NCBI GenBank assembly: GCA_903832005.1
Contig: CAIKZO010000088.1
Location: 1-64,000 of the forward strand
Direction of reading: 5' to 3'
From: Enhydrobacter aerosaccus
Lineage (GTDB): Bacteria; Pseudomonadota; Alphaproteobacteria; Reyranellales; Reyranellaceae
Length of the DNA: 64,000 bases
Part shown: piece by piece, positions 9,092 through 18,149 of the stretch
How positions within the stretch are numbered: the first letter of the stretch is position 1
Layout of the letters: every line of letters begins with the position of its first letter
The notes under the pieces: generated by a model
What the model saw: only the letters and a program-made list of their open reading frames with translations
Databases searched by the model: none
Told to the model about the DNA's origin: nothing
Translations under genes and position numbers: made by a program

Positions 9092-9949
9092 ATGAACTGG
9101 ACCGACCGTCGCACGCGCTTCCGCGCCATCCTGAACGGCAGCCGCTGCGTTCATCCGGGTTCGGTCTACGACGCGATCTCTGCCCGCATCGCCGAGGACA
9201 TCGGCTTCGAACTCGGCATGTTCGCGGGCTCGGTCGCCTCGGCGGCAGTGTTGGGTGCGCCCGACCTGATCGTTCTGACCTTGAGCGAATTCGCAGACCA
9301 GGCCTACCGCATCAACCGCGCCGGTAATCTCGCCTTGATGGTCGATGCCGATCATGGCTACGGCAACGCGCTGTCGGTGAAGCGCACCGTCGAGGAACTC
9401 GAGACCGCGGGCGTTTCCGGCATGAGCATCGAGGACACCGACCTGCCGAACCCGTTCGGCACGACCACGCCGCGTCTGATCTCGATCGCCGAAGGCGTCG
9501 GCAAGATGAAGGCCGCCCTCGCCGGCCGCCAGGACCCGCTGCTGGCGATCGCCGGCCGCACTAGCGCCATCCAGATCACCGGCATCGAGGACGCGATCGC
9601 GCGCGGCCAGGCCTATGAGGCTGCAGGTGTCGACGCGCTGTTCTTCGTCGGCATCAAGACCCGTGCCGAGCTCGATACGATCTCCGCCGCGACCAAGCTG
9701 CCGATCATCATGGGCGGCGTCGCAGGCGACCTCACCGACCTCGACTATCTCTCGGCACGTCGTGTCCGCATCGCGCTGCAGGGACACCAGCCCTTCGCCG
9801 CCGCGGTGAAGGCCGTGCACGACACGCTGCGGGCCCTGCGCGACGGAGTGCAGCCGGGCAAGCTGACGGGCATCGCCGACGCCGAGATGATGAAGCGCGT
9901 GACGCGCGAGGCCGACTACACGAAGGGCACCAAGGAGTGGCTGGGCTGA
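9092..9949 (+). CDS. Isocitrate lyase/PEP mutase superfamily protein (oxaloacetate decarboxylase-like)
   Basis: A 285-residue TIM-barrel lyase. The start at 9092 follows GGGGGAG and gives the expected length; an upstream in-frame ATG at 8996 would add 32 non-conserved residues. The metal-binding loop is VDADHGYGN and the second acidic loop is MSIEDTDLPNP. The KKCGH cysteine motif of isocitrate and methylisocitrate lyase is absent. The QGHQPFAAAV segment, with its histidine, matches the PA4872-type oxaloacetate decarboxylases of about 287 residues. Likely activity is decarboxylation of oxaloacetate or a related 2-oxo-dicarboxylic acid. It transcribes away from the MFS operon and may process an end product of it. 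Confidence 0.85.
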   Translation: MNWTDRRTRFRAILNGSRCVHPGSVYDAISARIAEDIGFELGMFAGSVASAAVLGAPDLIVLTLSEFADQAYRINRAGNLALMVDADHGYGNALSVKRTVEELETAGVSGMSIEDTDLPNPFGTTTPRLISIAEGVGKMKAALAGRQDPLLAIAGRTSAIQITGIEDAIARGQAYEAAGVDALFFVGIKTRAELDTISAATKLPIIMGGVAGDLTDLDYLSARRVRIALQGHQPFAAAVKAVHDTLRALRDGVQPGKLTGIADAEMMKRVTREADYTKGTKEWLG

Positions 9950-10305
9950 TGCGGCGGGCGACCGTCGTTCTCGCCTTTTTCCTCTGCGCGTCGTCGGCGA
10001 TGGCGCAGGGTATGGGGCCGTTGCCTGGACCGGGGCTGTTCAAGGGCGCGCCGCCGCCGGTGTCGGCGCTGCCCCAGGACGCCCTGCGCGAGACCGAGGA
10101 CCAGATGCGCGCCAAGGGCCTCAAGGAATGCAAGGTGGGCGATCGCGTGCTGGCCCAGAACGAGAATCGCTGGGTCTCCGCGCAGGTGATCGCCGTCGAT
10201 CCGGCCGTTCAATATCCCTGCAAGGTCCACTTCATCGGCCGGCCGCCCAGCAACGATGCCTCGTTCGTTGCCTGGATGCTGCGGCCGGAGACCGAGCGAC
10301 CTTAG
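9949..10305 (+). CDS. Small secreted protein with a Tudor/SH3-like barrel
   Basis: A 118-residue protein beginning at an ATG that shares its first base with the upstream TGA stop, so it is translationally coupled to the lyase. Residues 1-20 form a signal peptide (MRRATVVLAFFLCASSAMA), so the mature part is periplasmic. Residues 60-112 read CKVGDRVLAQNENRWVSAQV and then a YPCKVHF strand and VAWM, a pattern seen in small Tudor- or agenet-like barrels. Two cysteines (in KECKVG and YPCKV) could form a disulfide. Function unknown. Its stop codon overlaps the stop of the convergent transglutaminase gene in the four bases TTAG. Confidence 0.8.
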   Translation: MRRATVVLAFFLCASSAMAQGMGPLPGPGLFKGAPPPVSALPQDALRETEDQMRAKGLKECKVGDRVLAQNENRWVSAQVIAVDPAVQYPCKVHFIGRPPSNDASFVAWMLRPETERP

Positions 10306-11180
10306 CCCGTCGGCACCAACGTCACGGCGACGCCGTAGGAATGCTTGCCGCCGCCCAGGATCACGCCGCGCAGCGGGCTGACGTCGGAGAAGTCGCGGCC
10401 CCAGGCCACGGCCACATGGTCTTCCTTGGCGATCAAATCGTTGGTCGGATCGAGATGGACCCAGCCCGCCTTGTCGCCGCACCACACCGCGACCCAGGCA
10501 TGGCTCGCGTCGGCGCCGCGCAACGCTGCCTCTTCCTTGGAATGGACCGTGCGGATGTAGCCCGAGACGTAGCCTGCCGCGATCCCGTGCGTGCGGCAGG
10601 CGGCGATCATCACATGGGCGAAGTCCTGGCAGACGCCGGCCTTGCCGCTGAAGACTTCGGCGAGCGGCGTGGAGATGTCGGTCGAGCCGGGATGATATTC
10701 GAAGTCGTTCCTGATTCGCTTCTTGAGGTCTGACGCGGCCTCGAGGATCGGCCGGCCCGGCGTGAACGACTTGGCGCCATACTCGCGCAAGGTCGCATCG
10801 AACGGCACCAGCGGCGACTCGTAGACGAATTCACTGGCCTCGATCGGCGCGGGAAAGCCGCCGCCGATCAGCGCGGCGCGCACGTCTTCCCAGCGCGGCG
10901 TCTCGGCGGCCGGCGGTGGATCGGGGAAGTGCACCTCGACCTCGGCGCGCACCTCGATGTCGAAGCGGGTGTGCGGTTTGTCGAGGCGGTAGATGTCGAT
11001 CAGGTTGCCGAAGTGATCGACGTGCTGAATCGCGAGCGCGGGCTGCGGGTCGGTCGTAATGCCGATAGAGGTCACCTTCTGCCCCGCGAACGGTCGCGCA
11101 CGCAGATGCGCGATGTGTTCTGCCGAATCGACTGTCGAGGCGTAGCTGTAGGAGGTGCGGTGCGAGAGCAGGTAATGCAT
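10302..11180 (-). CDS. Transglutaminase-like family protein
   Basis: A 292-residue protein with the bacterial transglutaminase N-terminal beta domain (residues 1-80, starting YLLSHRTSYSY) and a transglutaminase core. The catalytic triad is visible: Cys184 (GVCQDFAH), His228 (DASHAWVAVW) and Asp244 (HLDPTND). No signal peptide, so it acts in the cytoplasm as a peptidase or amide-transferring enzyme. Its ATG overlaps the stop of the ATP-grasp/alpha-E gene by one base. Transglutaminases of this COG1305 type recur with ATP-grasp/alpha-E genes, where comparative genomics predicts synthesis and processing of a peptide modification. The substrate is not known experimentally. Confidence 0.92.
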   Translation of the reverse strand: MHYLLSHRTSYSYASTVDSAEHIAHLRARPFAGQKVTSIGITTDPQPALAIQHVDHFGNLIDIYRLDKPHTRFDIEVRAEVEVHFPDPPPAAETPRWEDVRAALIGGGFPAPIEASEFVYESPLVPFDATLREYGAKSFTPGRPILEAASDLKKRIRNDFEYHPGSTDISTPLAEVFSGKAGVCQDFAHVMIAACRTHGIAAGYVSGYIRTVHSKEEAALRGADASHAWVAVWCGDKAGWVHLDPTNDLIAKEDHVAVAWGRDFSDVSPLRGVILGGGKHSYGVAVTLVPTG

Positions 11181-13702
11181 CAGTCGTCGCTGCCGGTCAT
11201 CGAGCCCACGGCCTGCGCCGCCGGCACGTGGCTGAAATAGGCCCGCGTGATCGCCTCGGAGAGGTCCTCGATCCGGCGCTCGGTGTCTTCGGTGAGCTCG
11301 CGCAGCATGGCGAGCGCCAGCCCCTCGTGGCGCCACGCCTGCTCCTCGCCGGTGAAGAGCTGCACGACCCGCTCGAGGTCCTGCCCGAGACCGCCCAGCG
11401 GGTCGGGCACGGAGGTGCCGCTCACCTCGCCCAGCCGTTCGAGATGGCTGCTGATCGTGTGCAGCTGGAAGGCGAGCGCGCGCGGGTTGGAATCGTCGAG
11501 CATCACCAGGTCGAGCACGGGCGCGGGCTGGAGCTGGCCGAGGTAGCGCGTGCGATAGGTGATGGTGCTGTCGCAGAGTTCGAGCGCGATGCGCATGGAC
11601 GCATCCCAGTCGATCGGCGATTCGTTGAAGCTCGCCAGCGCCGAGGTCAGCAGGAACTGGCTGCGCTCGAGGCGGCGGCCGAGATCGAGGAACAGCCAGC
11701 CGGTGCCGCGCGTCATGTTCTCCTGTGCCAGCCCCGAGAGCGTGGCGACGAAGCGCACGATGTTGTCGAGCGCGGCCAGCAGCGGATCGAGGTTGCCGCG
11801 CGCGGCCAGCACCTTCTGGCGCACGTCGCTCAGCAGCGGGCCGACGGCGGCGTTCATGTCGGACGAGAAGCGGTCGCGCAGGGTGCCGGTCAGGCGCTGG
11901 ATCTCGTCGAGCACGATCGGCAGGGCGCGCTTCTCCGAGGCCACCGTGGCAAGACCCATCTGGAACGCCGCACTCTCCGGCATGGAGCGCGCGGCGGACG
12001 GGTCCATCAGGTTGGCGCGGTCGAGCAGGCGGCCGAGCAGGCGCGTCTCGGCCTCGTCCCGTGGACCCATGGCGCCCTGGGCCACGCGGGCGACCGTGGT
12101 GCGCAGCAGGCGCGCGTCGTTGTCGAGTCGTTCGATGTAGCGGCCGAGCCAGTAGAGGTTGTCGGCGGCGCGGCTCTGCAGGTCGGCACCGCCGCGATCG
12201 ACGGCGAGCTGATGGAAGCGCCGGCCGGGCGGAAGCTGCACGTCGGCGGCGTCCTCGGTCAGCACCCACACGTCCTTCAACGTGCCATTCAGGCGGCCCA
12301 GACTCGCCAGCGCCGTGTCGCCCATGGGCTCACGCGCGAGACCGCCCGGCATCACGCGATAGCCGTCGCCGTCGGAGATCACGAAGCAGCGCATCACCAC
12401 GGCGGCGGGCGCCAGGCCTTTGCCGTCCCACTTCGGACTGAGCGACGGCACGACGGGATATTGCGCGACGTACTGGCCGGGCTGGCTGCGCAGCCTTTCC
12501 TCGAGCGCCTTGCGCTCGGCGGGTTCCAGCATGCCGACGATGATCGGCTCGCGGTCGTGACCAAGACAGGGGCGGACGATCATGCCGTCGAGATTGGCCA
12601 TGACGAAGGCGTAGGCCGACGGCTCGCCCAGCCACCACACGTCGAGCGACGGCAGTGCGAGCTTCTGGTTCAGGAGCTTCTGCGACAGCCGCTCGAGGAA
12701 CGGCATCATCGCCGGCGTCTCGACCAGGCCCGAGCCCAGCGCGTTGGCGAGCGCGATCTTCGAGGTGCGCGTCGTCTCGACCAGGCCGGTGACGCCCAAT
12801 GCGCTGTCGGCGCGCAGCTCGAGCGGATCGACGAAGGCGGAGTCCAGCCGCCGCAACAGCATGTGCACCGGCCGCAAGCCGGCCAGCGTCTTGATCGAGA
12901 CCTCGCTGTCGCGCGCCACCAGGTCGCCGCCTTCGACCAACGGCACGCCGAGCGCGCGAGACAGATAAACATGCTCGAAATAGGTCGAGGAGAGCGAGCC
13001 CGGCGTCAGCACCGCCATATTGGGATGGGCGATGTCGGGCGGCGCCATGGCGGCCAGCGAATCATGCCAGCGGTCGACGAAGGGCCGCAGGTGCCGCACC
13101 GGGATCGAGCGAAAGGCCTCGGGCAGGCTGCGCGCCAGCACCCGGCGCATCTCCAGCGCATAGCCGATGCCCGAGGGCACTTCGGTGTGATCGGCCAGCA
13201 CGTACCAGCGGCCGTCGCCCTGGCGCACGAGATCGACGGCGTACTGGCCGAGATGGCGCGGGGGTGAGGCTCCATCGGTGACGCGGCAGGCGCGCAGGAA
13301 GTGCCGGTTGGCATGGACCAGCATCGGCGGCAGCAGCCGGTCCTTGAGCAAGGTCTGCGGGCCATAGAGATCGGCCAGGATGCCATCAAGGAGGGTCGCG
13401 CGCTGGATCAGCCCGTGCTCGATCGCTTCCCATTCGTCGGGTGCCACGACAAAGGGCAGGGGATCGAACGACCAGCCGGGCGTGCCGCGGTCGTCGAGCA
13501 GGTTGACGGTCGCGCCCGATTCCTGGAGCTGCCGGCGTGCGCTTTCCACGCGTTCGGCCATGCCCCCGCCCTGGTCCCCGGCGGGGAGCGAGCGGATCAC
13601 GCTCAGGATGCCCTGCCAGTGATAGCGGATCGACTTCTGGCCGGTGACCAGCTCGTCGTACGGGCTATCCGGCGAGGACTTTAGGCCACGCAGCGATTCC
13701 AT
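11180..13702 (-). CDS. Circularly permuted ATP-grasp and alpha-E domain fusion protein
   Basis: An 840-residue fusion. Residues 1 to about 490 are the circularly permuted ATP-grasp domain (COG2308 type), with conserved segments TPGSLSSTYFEHVYLSRALG and MANLDGMIVRPCLG. Residues about 505-825 are the helical alpha-E domain (COG2307 type), starting RAADNLYWLGRYIERLDNDA. In many genomes these are two adjacent genes; here they are one polypeptide. ATP-grasp enzymes form amide bonds via acyl phosphates, and this family is predicted to ligate amino acids or peptides. It sits between two transglutaminase genes, with 65 bases to the upstream one. No Anbu-type protease gene, a common partner, is present in the window. 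Confidence 0.93.
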   Translation of the reverse strand: MESLRGLKSSPDSPYDELVTGQKSIRYHWQGILSVIRSLPAGDQGGGMAERVESARRQLQESGATVNLLDDRGTPGWSFDPLPFVVAPDEWEAIEHGLIQRATLLDGILADLYGPQTLLKDRLLPPMLVHANRHFLRACRVTDGASPPRHLGQYAVDLVRQGDGRWYVLADHTEVPSGIGYALEMRRVLARSLPEAFRSIPVRHLRPFVDRWHDSLAAMAPPDIAHPNMAVLTPGSLSSTYFEHVYLSRALGVPLVEGGDLVARDSEVSIKTLAGLRPVHMLLRRLDSAFVDPLELRADSALGVTGLVETTRTSKIALANALGSGLVETPAMMPFLERLSQKLLNQKLALPSLDVWWLGEPSAYAFVMANLDGMIVRPCLGHDREPIIVGMLEPAERKALEERLRSQPGQYVAQYPVVPSLSPKWDGKGLAPAAVVMRCFVISDGDGYRVMPGGLAREPMGDTALASLGRLNGTLKDVWVLTEDAADVQLPPGRRFHQLAVDRGGADLQSRAADNLYWLGRYIERLDNDARLLRTTVARVAQGAMGPRDEAETRLLGRLLDRANLMDPSAARSMPESAAFQMGLATVASEKRALPIVLDEIQRLTGTLRDRFSSDMNAAVGPLLSDVRQKVLAARGNLDPLLAALDNIVRFVATLSGLAQENMTRGTGWLFLDLGRRLERSQFLLTSALASFNESPIDWDASMRIALELCDSTITYRTRYLGQLQPAPVLDLVMLDDSNPRALAFQLHTISSHLERLGEVSGTSVPDPLGGLGQDLERVVQLFTGEEQAWRHEGLALAMLRELTEDTERRIEDLSEAITRAYFSHVPAAQAVGSMTGSDD

Positions 13703-13767
13703 AACCCCTCAGACTCGCATGTGATCCGGGCGGGGTCCACCGCGCCCGACCCCTCCGGCGGAGCGGG

Positions 13768-16700
13768 TCATGCCCGCCGCAGGTCGAGCGTCAGCGGATG
13801 TTCGGGGTTGTCGAGGGGGCGCGGCGCGGCCATCGGGCCGGCGGTATGGCCGATCGGGAAGAACCGGGCGCGACGGCGCGCTTCGGCCTCGTTGGCGTTG
13901 ACCGGCACCTTGTCGTAGTTGCGGCCGCCCGGATGGGCCACGTGGTAGGTGCAGCCGCCGATCGAGCGGTCGCTCCAGCCGTCGTGGATGTCGAACACCA
14001 GCGGCGCATGCACGCCGATCGTCGGATGCAGAGAATTCGGCGCGGCCCAGGCGCGGTAGCGCACGCCCGCCACATACTCACCGGCGTTGCCGGTCGCATG
14101 CAGCGGCAGGCGATAGCCGTTGCAGGCGATGCTGTGGCGCACGTCGTTGAGACCCGCGACCTTGACCTGCAGGCGCTCGACGGTGCTGTCGACGTAGCGC
14201 ACCGTACCGCCGCCGCCCGGCTCCTCGCCCAGCACGTGCCACGGCTCCAGCGCATTGCGCAGCTCCATCTCGATGCCGCGCTGCGCCACTTCGCCGACCA
14301 GCGGGAAGCGGAACTCGAAGTGCGGCGCGAACCACTGCGGATCGAACGGGTAGCCCGCCGCGCCGAGATCGGACAGCACGTCCTCGAAGTCCTGGTGCAC
14401 GAAGTGCGGCAACATGAAATCGTCGTGCAGGCGCGTGCCCCAGCGGCTCAGCCTCTTCTCGTAAGGCTTGTCCCAGAACGTCGAGACGAGGCCACGCAGC
14501 AGGGCCTGCTGCGCCACGCTCATCTGCCAATGGGGCGGCATCTCGAAGGCGCGCAGCTCCAGCAGACCGCGCCGGCCAGCGGTCTCGTCGGGCGTGAACA
14601 ATTTGTCGATGCAGAACTCGGTGCGATGGGCGTTGCCTGTCGCATCGACCAGCAGGTTGCGGAAGATGCGATCAACCAGCCACGGCGGCGTCTGCTTGCC
14701 GGGCTCGATCTGGCGGAAGGCGATCTCGAGCTCGTGCAGCGCGTCGTTGCGTGCTTCGTCGATGCGCGGATGCTGGCTGGTCGGTCCGATGAACAGGCCG
14801 GAGAAGAGATACGACAGCGACGGATGGTTGAGCCAATAGCCCAAGAGGCTCTTCAGCAGGTCGGGCCGGCGCAGCAGCGGCGACTCGGCGGCCGAGGATC
14901 CGCCCATCACCATGTGGTTGCCGCCGCCGGTGCCGGTGTGGCGGCCGTCGATCATGAATTTCTGCGCGCCGAGCCGCGTCGTGCGCGCTTCGTCGTAGAC
15001 GATGGCCGTCTTCTCGACGAGTTCCTGCCAACTGTCCGACGGGTGGATGTTGACCTCGATCACACCGGGGTCGGGCGTGACGCTGAAATTCTGCAGGCGC
15101 GAATCGCCGCCCGGCGGGCCGTAGCCTTCGATGAACACCGGCTGGCTCAACTCCTCGGCCGTGTCCTCGATCGCCGTGACGAGATCGAGATAATCCTCGG
15201 TGCGCTCGGTCGGCGGCATGAAGACGTGGAGATGGCCGTCGCGTGCCTCGAAGGACATCGCGGTCCGCACGATCCCGGCGGCCGAGGTGCCGGGGCCGGG
15301 CTTGGACGCCATATCCGCCGCCAGCGCGCGTTTCCAGGCCTCGCGCGTCGCCGCTTCACTCTCGCCCTTGCTGACGGAGTCCGCCGGCATGCCCGGCCAT
15401 TGCTGGCGCAGCAGCGGTGCGCGCCGGAACGAGTCGAGCGGCGGCAAGGCCGGATGCTGGATCATCGGATCCGGCTCGGCGATGACGTCGGTATCGGCGG
15501 GCAGCGCCCACGGCAGCGAGTCGAGCGGCAGGCGATAGCCCAGCGCCGAATCGCCGGGGATCAGGTAGCACTTCTCCGAGCGCAGGAACCAAAGTCCGCT
15601 GCGCCACCGGCTGCGGCCGTTATGGACCCGCGCGATCGGCAGCACTGTGCCGGCCGGCGTCTCGAGACCTTGTTCGAATATCTTCGAGAGACGGGCGCGT
15701 TCCATCGCGTCCTTGGCCTTGTTGGCGTCGACCTCGACGTTGCTCGGCAGCCGCCGCTCGCGCCACAGGTAGTACCAGGTGTCTTCGTAGGCCTCGAACA
15801 GATAGCCGGGATCGAGTTGCAGGCGTTCGGTGAGCGCCGCGGCAAAGCGATTGGCCGTCTCGGCGGTGGCGCCGCTCGGCTTGGACTCGATGGCGATCAG
15901 CGCGGGATCGCGCCAGATCTTCTCGCCGTCCTTGCGCCAGTGACAGCCCAGTGCCCAGCGCGGCAGTTGTTCGCCGGGGTACCATTTACCCTGGCCGAAA
16001 TGCAGCAGCGGACCCGTGGCGAAGCGATCGGCGAGCTTGCGGAACAGGACGCCCGCCAGGCGGCGCTTCTCCGGGCCCAGAGCCAAAGTGTTCCACTCGG
16101 CGCCATCCATGTCGTCGATCGAGACGAACGTCGGCTCGCCGCCCATGGTGAGACGCAGATCGGCCTTCTTGATCGCGCGCTCGATTTTCTGGCCGGTGCA
16201 CAGCAGCTTCTTCCACTGCTCGTCGGTGTAGGGCTTGGTGGTGCGTGGCGTCTCGCGCACGCGCGCCACTGTCATCTCGTGCTCGAACTCGACTTCGCTC
16301 TTCTCGACGCCGCCTTCGATCGGCGCCGCGCTCGACGGCTCCGGCGTGCACGCCAAGGGGATATGGCCTTCGCCCGCCAGCAGGCCGGACGTCGGATCGA
16401 GTCCGATCCAGCCCGCGCCGGGCAGATAGACTTCGCACCAGGCATGGAGATCGGTGAAGTCGCCGGTCGGGCCTTCCGGCCCGTCGAGCGGCTTCTCATC
16501 CGGCTTGAGCTGGATCAGGTAGCCCGAGGCGAAGCGCGCGGCGAAGCCGAGGTGGCGCAGGATCGCGACCAGCAGCCAGCCGGTGTCGCGGCAGGAGCCC
16601 TTGGCACTGCCGAGTGTCTTCTCGTAGGTCTGCACGCCCGGTTCGAGGCGAACGATGTAGCCGATCTCCTGTTGCAGGCGGGCATTCAGCCCGACCAGGA

Positions 16701-17130
16701 AATCGATGGTGCGTTGCGGCGTGCGGTCGACCTTGGCGAGCCACGCCCTGAGCAGCGGCCCGGGCGGCTCGACCTTGCGGAACGGCGCGATCTCCTCGGC
16801 CAGCGCCGGGTCGTAGGCGAAGGGATATTCCTCCGCGGCGGGCTCGAGGAAGAAGTCGAACGGGTTGGTGACCGCCATGTCGGCCACGAGATCGATCGTG
16901 ACCTCGAACTTCTTCGTCTTCTCCGGGATCACCAGGCGCGCGAGGTAGTTGCCCTGCGGGTCCTGCTGCCAGTTGATGAAGTGTTCCTTGGGCTCCACCG
17001 TCAGCGAGTAGGACAGGATCGGCGTGCGGCTGTGTGGCGCCGGGCGCAGGCGCACGATTTGCGGACCCAGCGCGACCAGTCGGTCGTAGGTGTAGGTCGT
17101 CCGGTGATGGAGGGCGACGTGTATGCTCAT
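13768..17130 (-). CDS. Transglutaminase / DUF2126 putative amidoligase fusion protein
   Basis: A 1120-residue protein. Residues 1-85 are the transglutaminase N-terminal domain (VALHHRTTYTY). Residues about 150-260 are the transglutaminase core with Cys180 (GSCRDTG), His229 (DLHAWCEVY) and Asp245 (GLDPTSG). Residues about 300-1110 form the DUF2126 region, classed as a putative amidoligase with a glutamine-synthetase-like fold; segments such as GGEPTFVSIDD and DGRHTGTGGGNH are visible. The start at 17130 gives the normal family N-terminus; a longer frame would add 23 unrelated residues. It heads the reverse cluster with the ATP-grasp/alpha-E and second transglutaminase genes. A candidate promoter lies just upstream. 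Confidence 0.93.
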   Translation of the reverse strand: MSIHVALHHRTTYTYDRLVALGPQIVRLRPAPHSRTPILSYSLTVEPKEHFINWQQDPQGNYLARLVIPEKTKKFEVTIDLVADMAVTNPFDFFLEPAAEEYPFAYDPALAEEIAPFRKVEPPGPLLRAWLAKVDRTPQRTIDFLVGLNARLQQEIGYIVRLEPGVQTYEKTLGSAKGSCRDTGWLLVAILRHLGFAARFASGYLIQLKPDEKPLDGPEGPTGDFTDLHAWCEVYLPGAGWIGLDPTSGLLAGEGHIPLACTPEPSSAAPIEGGVEKSEVEFEHEMTVARVRETPRTTKPYTDEQWKKLLCTGQKIERAIKKADLRLTMGGEPTFVSIDDMDGAEWNTLALGPEKRRLAGVLFRKLADRFATGPLLHFGQGKWYPGEQLPRWALGCHWRKDGEKIWRDPALIAIESKPSGATAETANRFAAALTERLQLDPGYLFEAYEDTWYYLWRERRLPSNVEVDANKAKDAMERARLSKIFEQGLETPAGTVLPIARVHNGRSRWRSGLWFLRSEKCYLIPGDSALGYRLPLDSLPWALPADTDVIAEPDPMIQHPALPPLDSFRRAPLLRQQWPGMPADSVSKGESEAATREAWKRALAADMASKPGPGTSAAGIVRTAMSFEARDGHLHVFMPPTERTEDYLDLVTAIEDTAEELSQPVFIEGYGPPGGDSRLQNFSVTPDPGVIEVNIHPSDSWQELVEKTAIVYDEARTTRLGAQKFMIDGRHTGTGGGNHMVMGGSSAAESPLLRRPDLLKSLLGYWLNHPSLSYLFSGLFIGPTSQHPRIDEARNDALHELEIAFRQIEPGKQTPPWLVDRIFRNLLVDATGNAHRTEFCIDKLFTPDETAGRRGLLELRAFEMPPHWQMSVAQQALLRGLVSTFWDKPYEKRLSRWGTRLHDDFMLPHFVHQDFEDVLSDLGAAGYPFDPQWFAPHFEFRFPLVGEVAQRGIEMELRNALEPWHVLGEEPGGGGTVRYVDSTVERLQVKVAGLNDVRHSIACNGYRLPLHATGNAGEYVAGVRYRAWAAPNSLHPTIGVHAPLVFDIHDGWSDRSIGGCTYHVAHPGGRNYDKVPVNANEAEARRRARFFPIGHTAGPMAAPRPLDNPEHPLTLDLRRA

Positions 17131-17171
17131 TTTGGTCTGCTCACGCCGACAGTGTGTTTCGCTCCACAGTA

Positions 17172-17199
17172 CACTTAGCAAGTGACATGCCAGCGTCAA
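17172..17199 (-). promoter_or_regulatory. Candidate promoter for the DUF2126/ATP-grasp cluster
   Basis: On the reverse strand, TTGACG (17199-17194) and TAAGTG (17177-17172) are separated by 16 bases, resembling a weak housekeeping-sigma promoter. This would give a leader of roughly 35 bases before the start at 17130. The -10 element is poor, so this is a suggestion only. Confidence 0.3.
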
Positions 17200-17228
17200 A
17201 CGTCTTCAGTTGCGCCCAAGGACATCAA

Positions 17229-17972
17229 ATGAGCACTCTCTTCGACCTCAAAGGCAAGGTGGCGCTGGTCACCGGCGGCAGCCGCGGTCTGGGCTACCAG
17301 ATGGTGAAGGCTTTCGCGGCCCACGGTGCAGATACATTCGTGACCAGCCGCAAGATCGAGGCCTGCGACAAAGTCGCGGCCGAGGTGCGGGCGATGGGGC
17401 GCAGGGCCGCGACCTATGCCTGCAACGTCGGCAACTGGGCGGAACTCGATGGCCTGGTCGAGGCGGCCTACAGGGAATTCGGCCGGATCGACATCCTGGT
17501 CAACAACGCCGGCTCCTCGCCGCTCGCGCCCTCGTCGCTCGACACGCCGGAGAGCCTGTTCGACCGCATCGTGTCGTTGAACTTCAAGGGGCCGTTCCGC
17601 CTGATGTCGCTGGTCGGCAGTCGCATGGCGGCCGGCGACGGCGGCTCGATCATCAACATCTCCAGCGCCGGCGCGCTCCGCCCTCGGCCGCAGATCGCGC
17701 CCTATGCCGGCGCCAAGGCGGCTCTCAACGCGGTCACCGAGGCCTTCGCCTTCGAGTACGGGCCGAAGGTGCGGGTCAACACCATTTCGCCCGGTCGTTT
17801 CCTGACCGATGTTAGCAAGGCCTGGAACGAGGAGCACAAGCTCAACGCGACGGCGGCGTTGCAGCGCAGCGGCCGGCCCGAGGAGATCATGACCGCCGCG
17901 CTCTATCTCGCGTCGAGCCACTCGAGTTTCACCACGGGCTCGGTGGTCCGTGTCGATGGGGGGATTGCGTGA
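17229..17972 (+). CDS. SDR family oxidoreductase
   Basis: A 247-residue classical short-chain dehydrogenase/reductase. The cofactor motif TGGSRGLG is near residue 14, NNAG follows around residue 90, and the catalytic Ser and YAGAK (Tyr-x3-Lys) lie near 140-160. The start at 17229 has AAGGA six bases upstream; a longer frame reaching back into the divergent promoter is not needed. The C-terminus is the family's VDGGIA. Substrate unknown; 3-oxoacyl or polyol type reductions are typical. The last 18 coding bases plus stop are repeated with two mismatches at 18542-18564, described separately. Confidence 0.92.
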   Translation: MSTLFDLKGKVALVTGGSRGLGYQMVKAFAAHGADTFVTSRKIEACDKVAAEVRAMGRRAATYACNVGNWAELDGLVEAAYREFGRIDILVNNAGSSPLAPSSLDTPESLFDRIVSLNFKGPFRLMSLVGSRMAAGDGGSIINISSAGALRPRPQIAPYAGAKAALNAVTEAFAFEYGPKVRVNTISPGRFLTDVSKAWNEEHKLNATAALQRSGRPEEIMTAALYLASSHSSFTTGSVVRVDGGIA

Positions 17973-17974
17973 AG
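17952..17974 (+). repeat. Direct repeat, copy 1 (SDR 3' end)
   Basis: GTCGATGG-x-GG-x-ATTGCGTGAAG spans the last codons and stop of the SDR gene. A second copy matching 21 of 23 bases lies at 18542-18564, so the two copies flank the superinfection-immunity-like gene. Confidence 0.5.
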
Positions 17975-18149
17975 AGATCCTGTGCTTGTGTGACGACGAG
18001 GGCGACGTGAGTTCGTTCGGAACGCGTAGTAGCTAAGTACAAAATGCTGCTTCTGTACTGAGCGGATTGAAGGGTGGCAGAAGGTTGCGTCGTGGGTAGG
18101 CCACAGCTAGTGTTCCACAACTATGGGGGGAAGGTGTCAGGGGGCGCCG
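17973..18149. other. Intergenic region with an imperfect hairpin
   Basis: This 177-base gap is visibly less GC-rich than its surroundings. It holds an inverted repeat AGTACAAAA (18036-18044) and TTCTGTACT (18051-18059) with one mismatch and a six-base loop. There is no T run, so terminator function is uncertain. A GGGGG-containing ribosome site precedes the next gene. Confidence 0.4.

Noticed and set aside
11228..13267. A 679-codon open frame on the + strand opposite the ATP-grasp/alpha-E gene
   Set aside because: Antisense shadow without recognisable domains; the reverse frame is a clear ATP-grasp/alpha-E protein.
13798..17178. A very long open frame (about 1126 codons) on the + strand opposite the DUF2126 gene
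   Set aside because: It is a shadow of the high-GC reverse gene: composition is Arg/Ala/His-rich with no family motif, and the reverse frame has complete transglutaminase and DUF2126 motifs.
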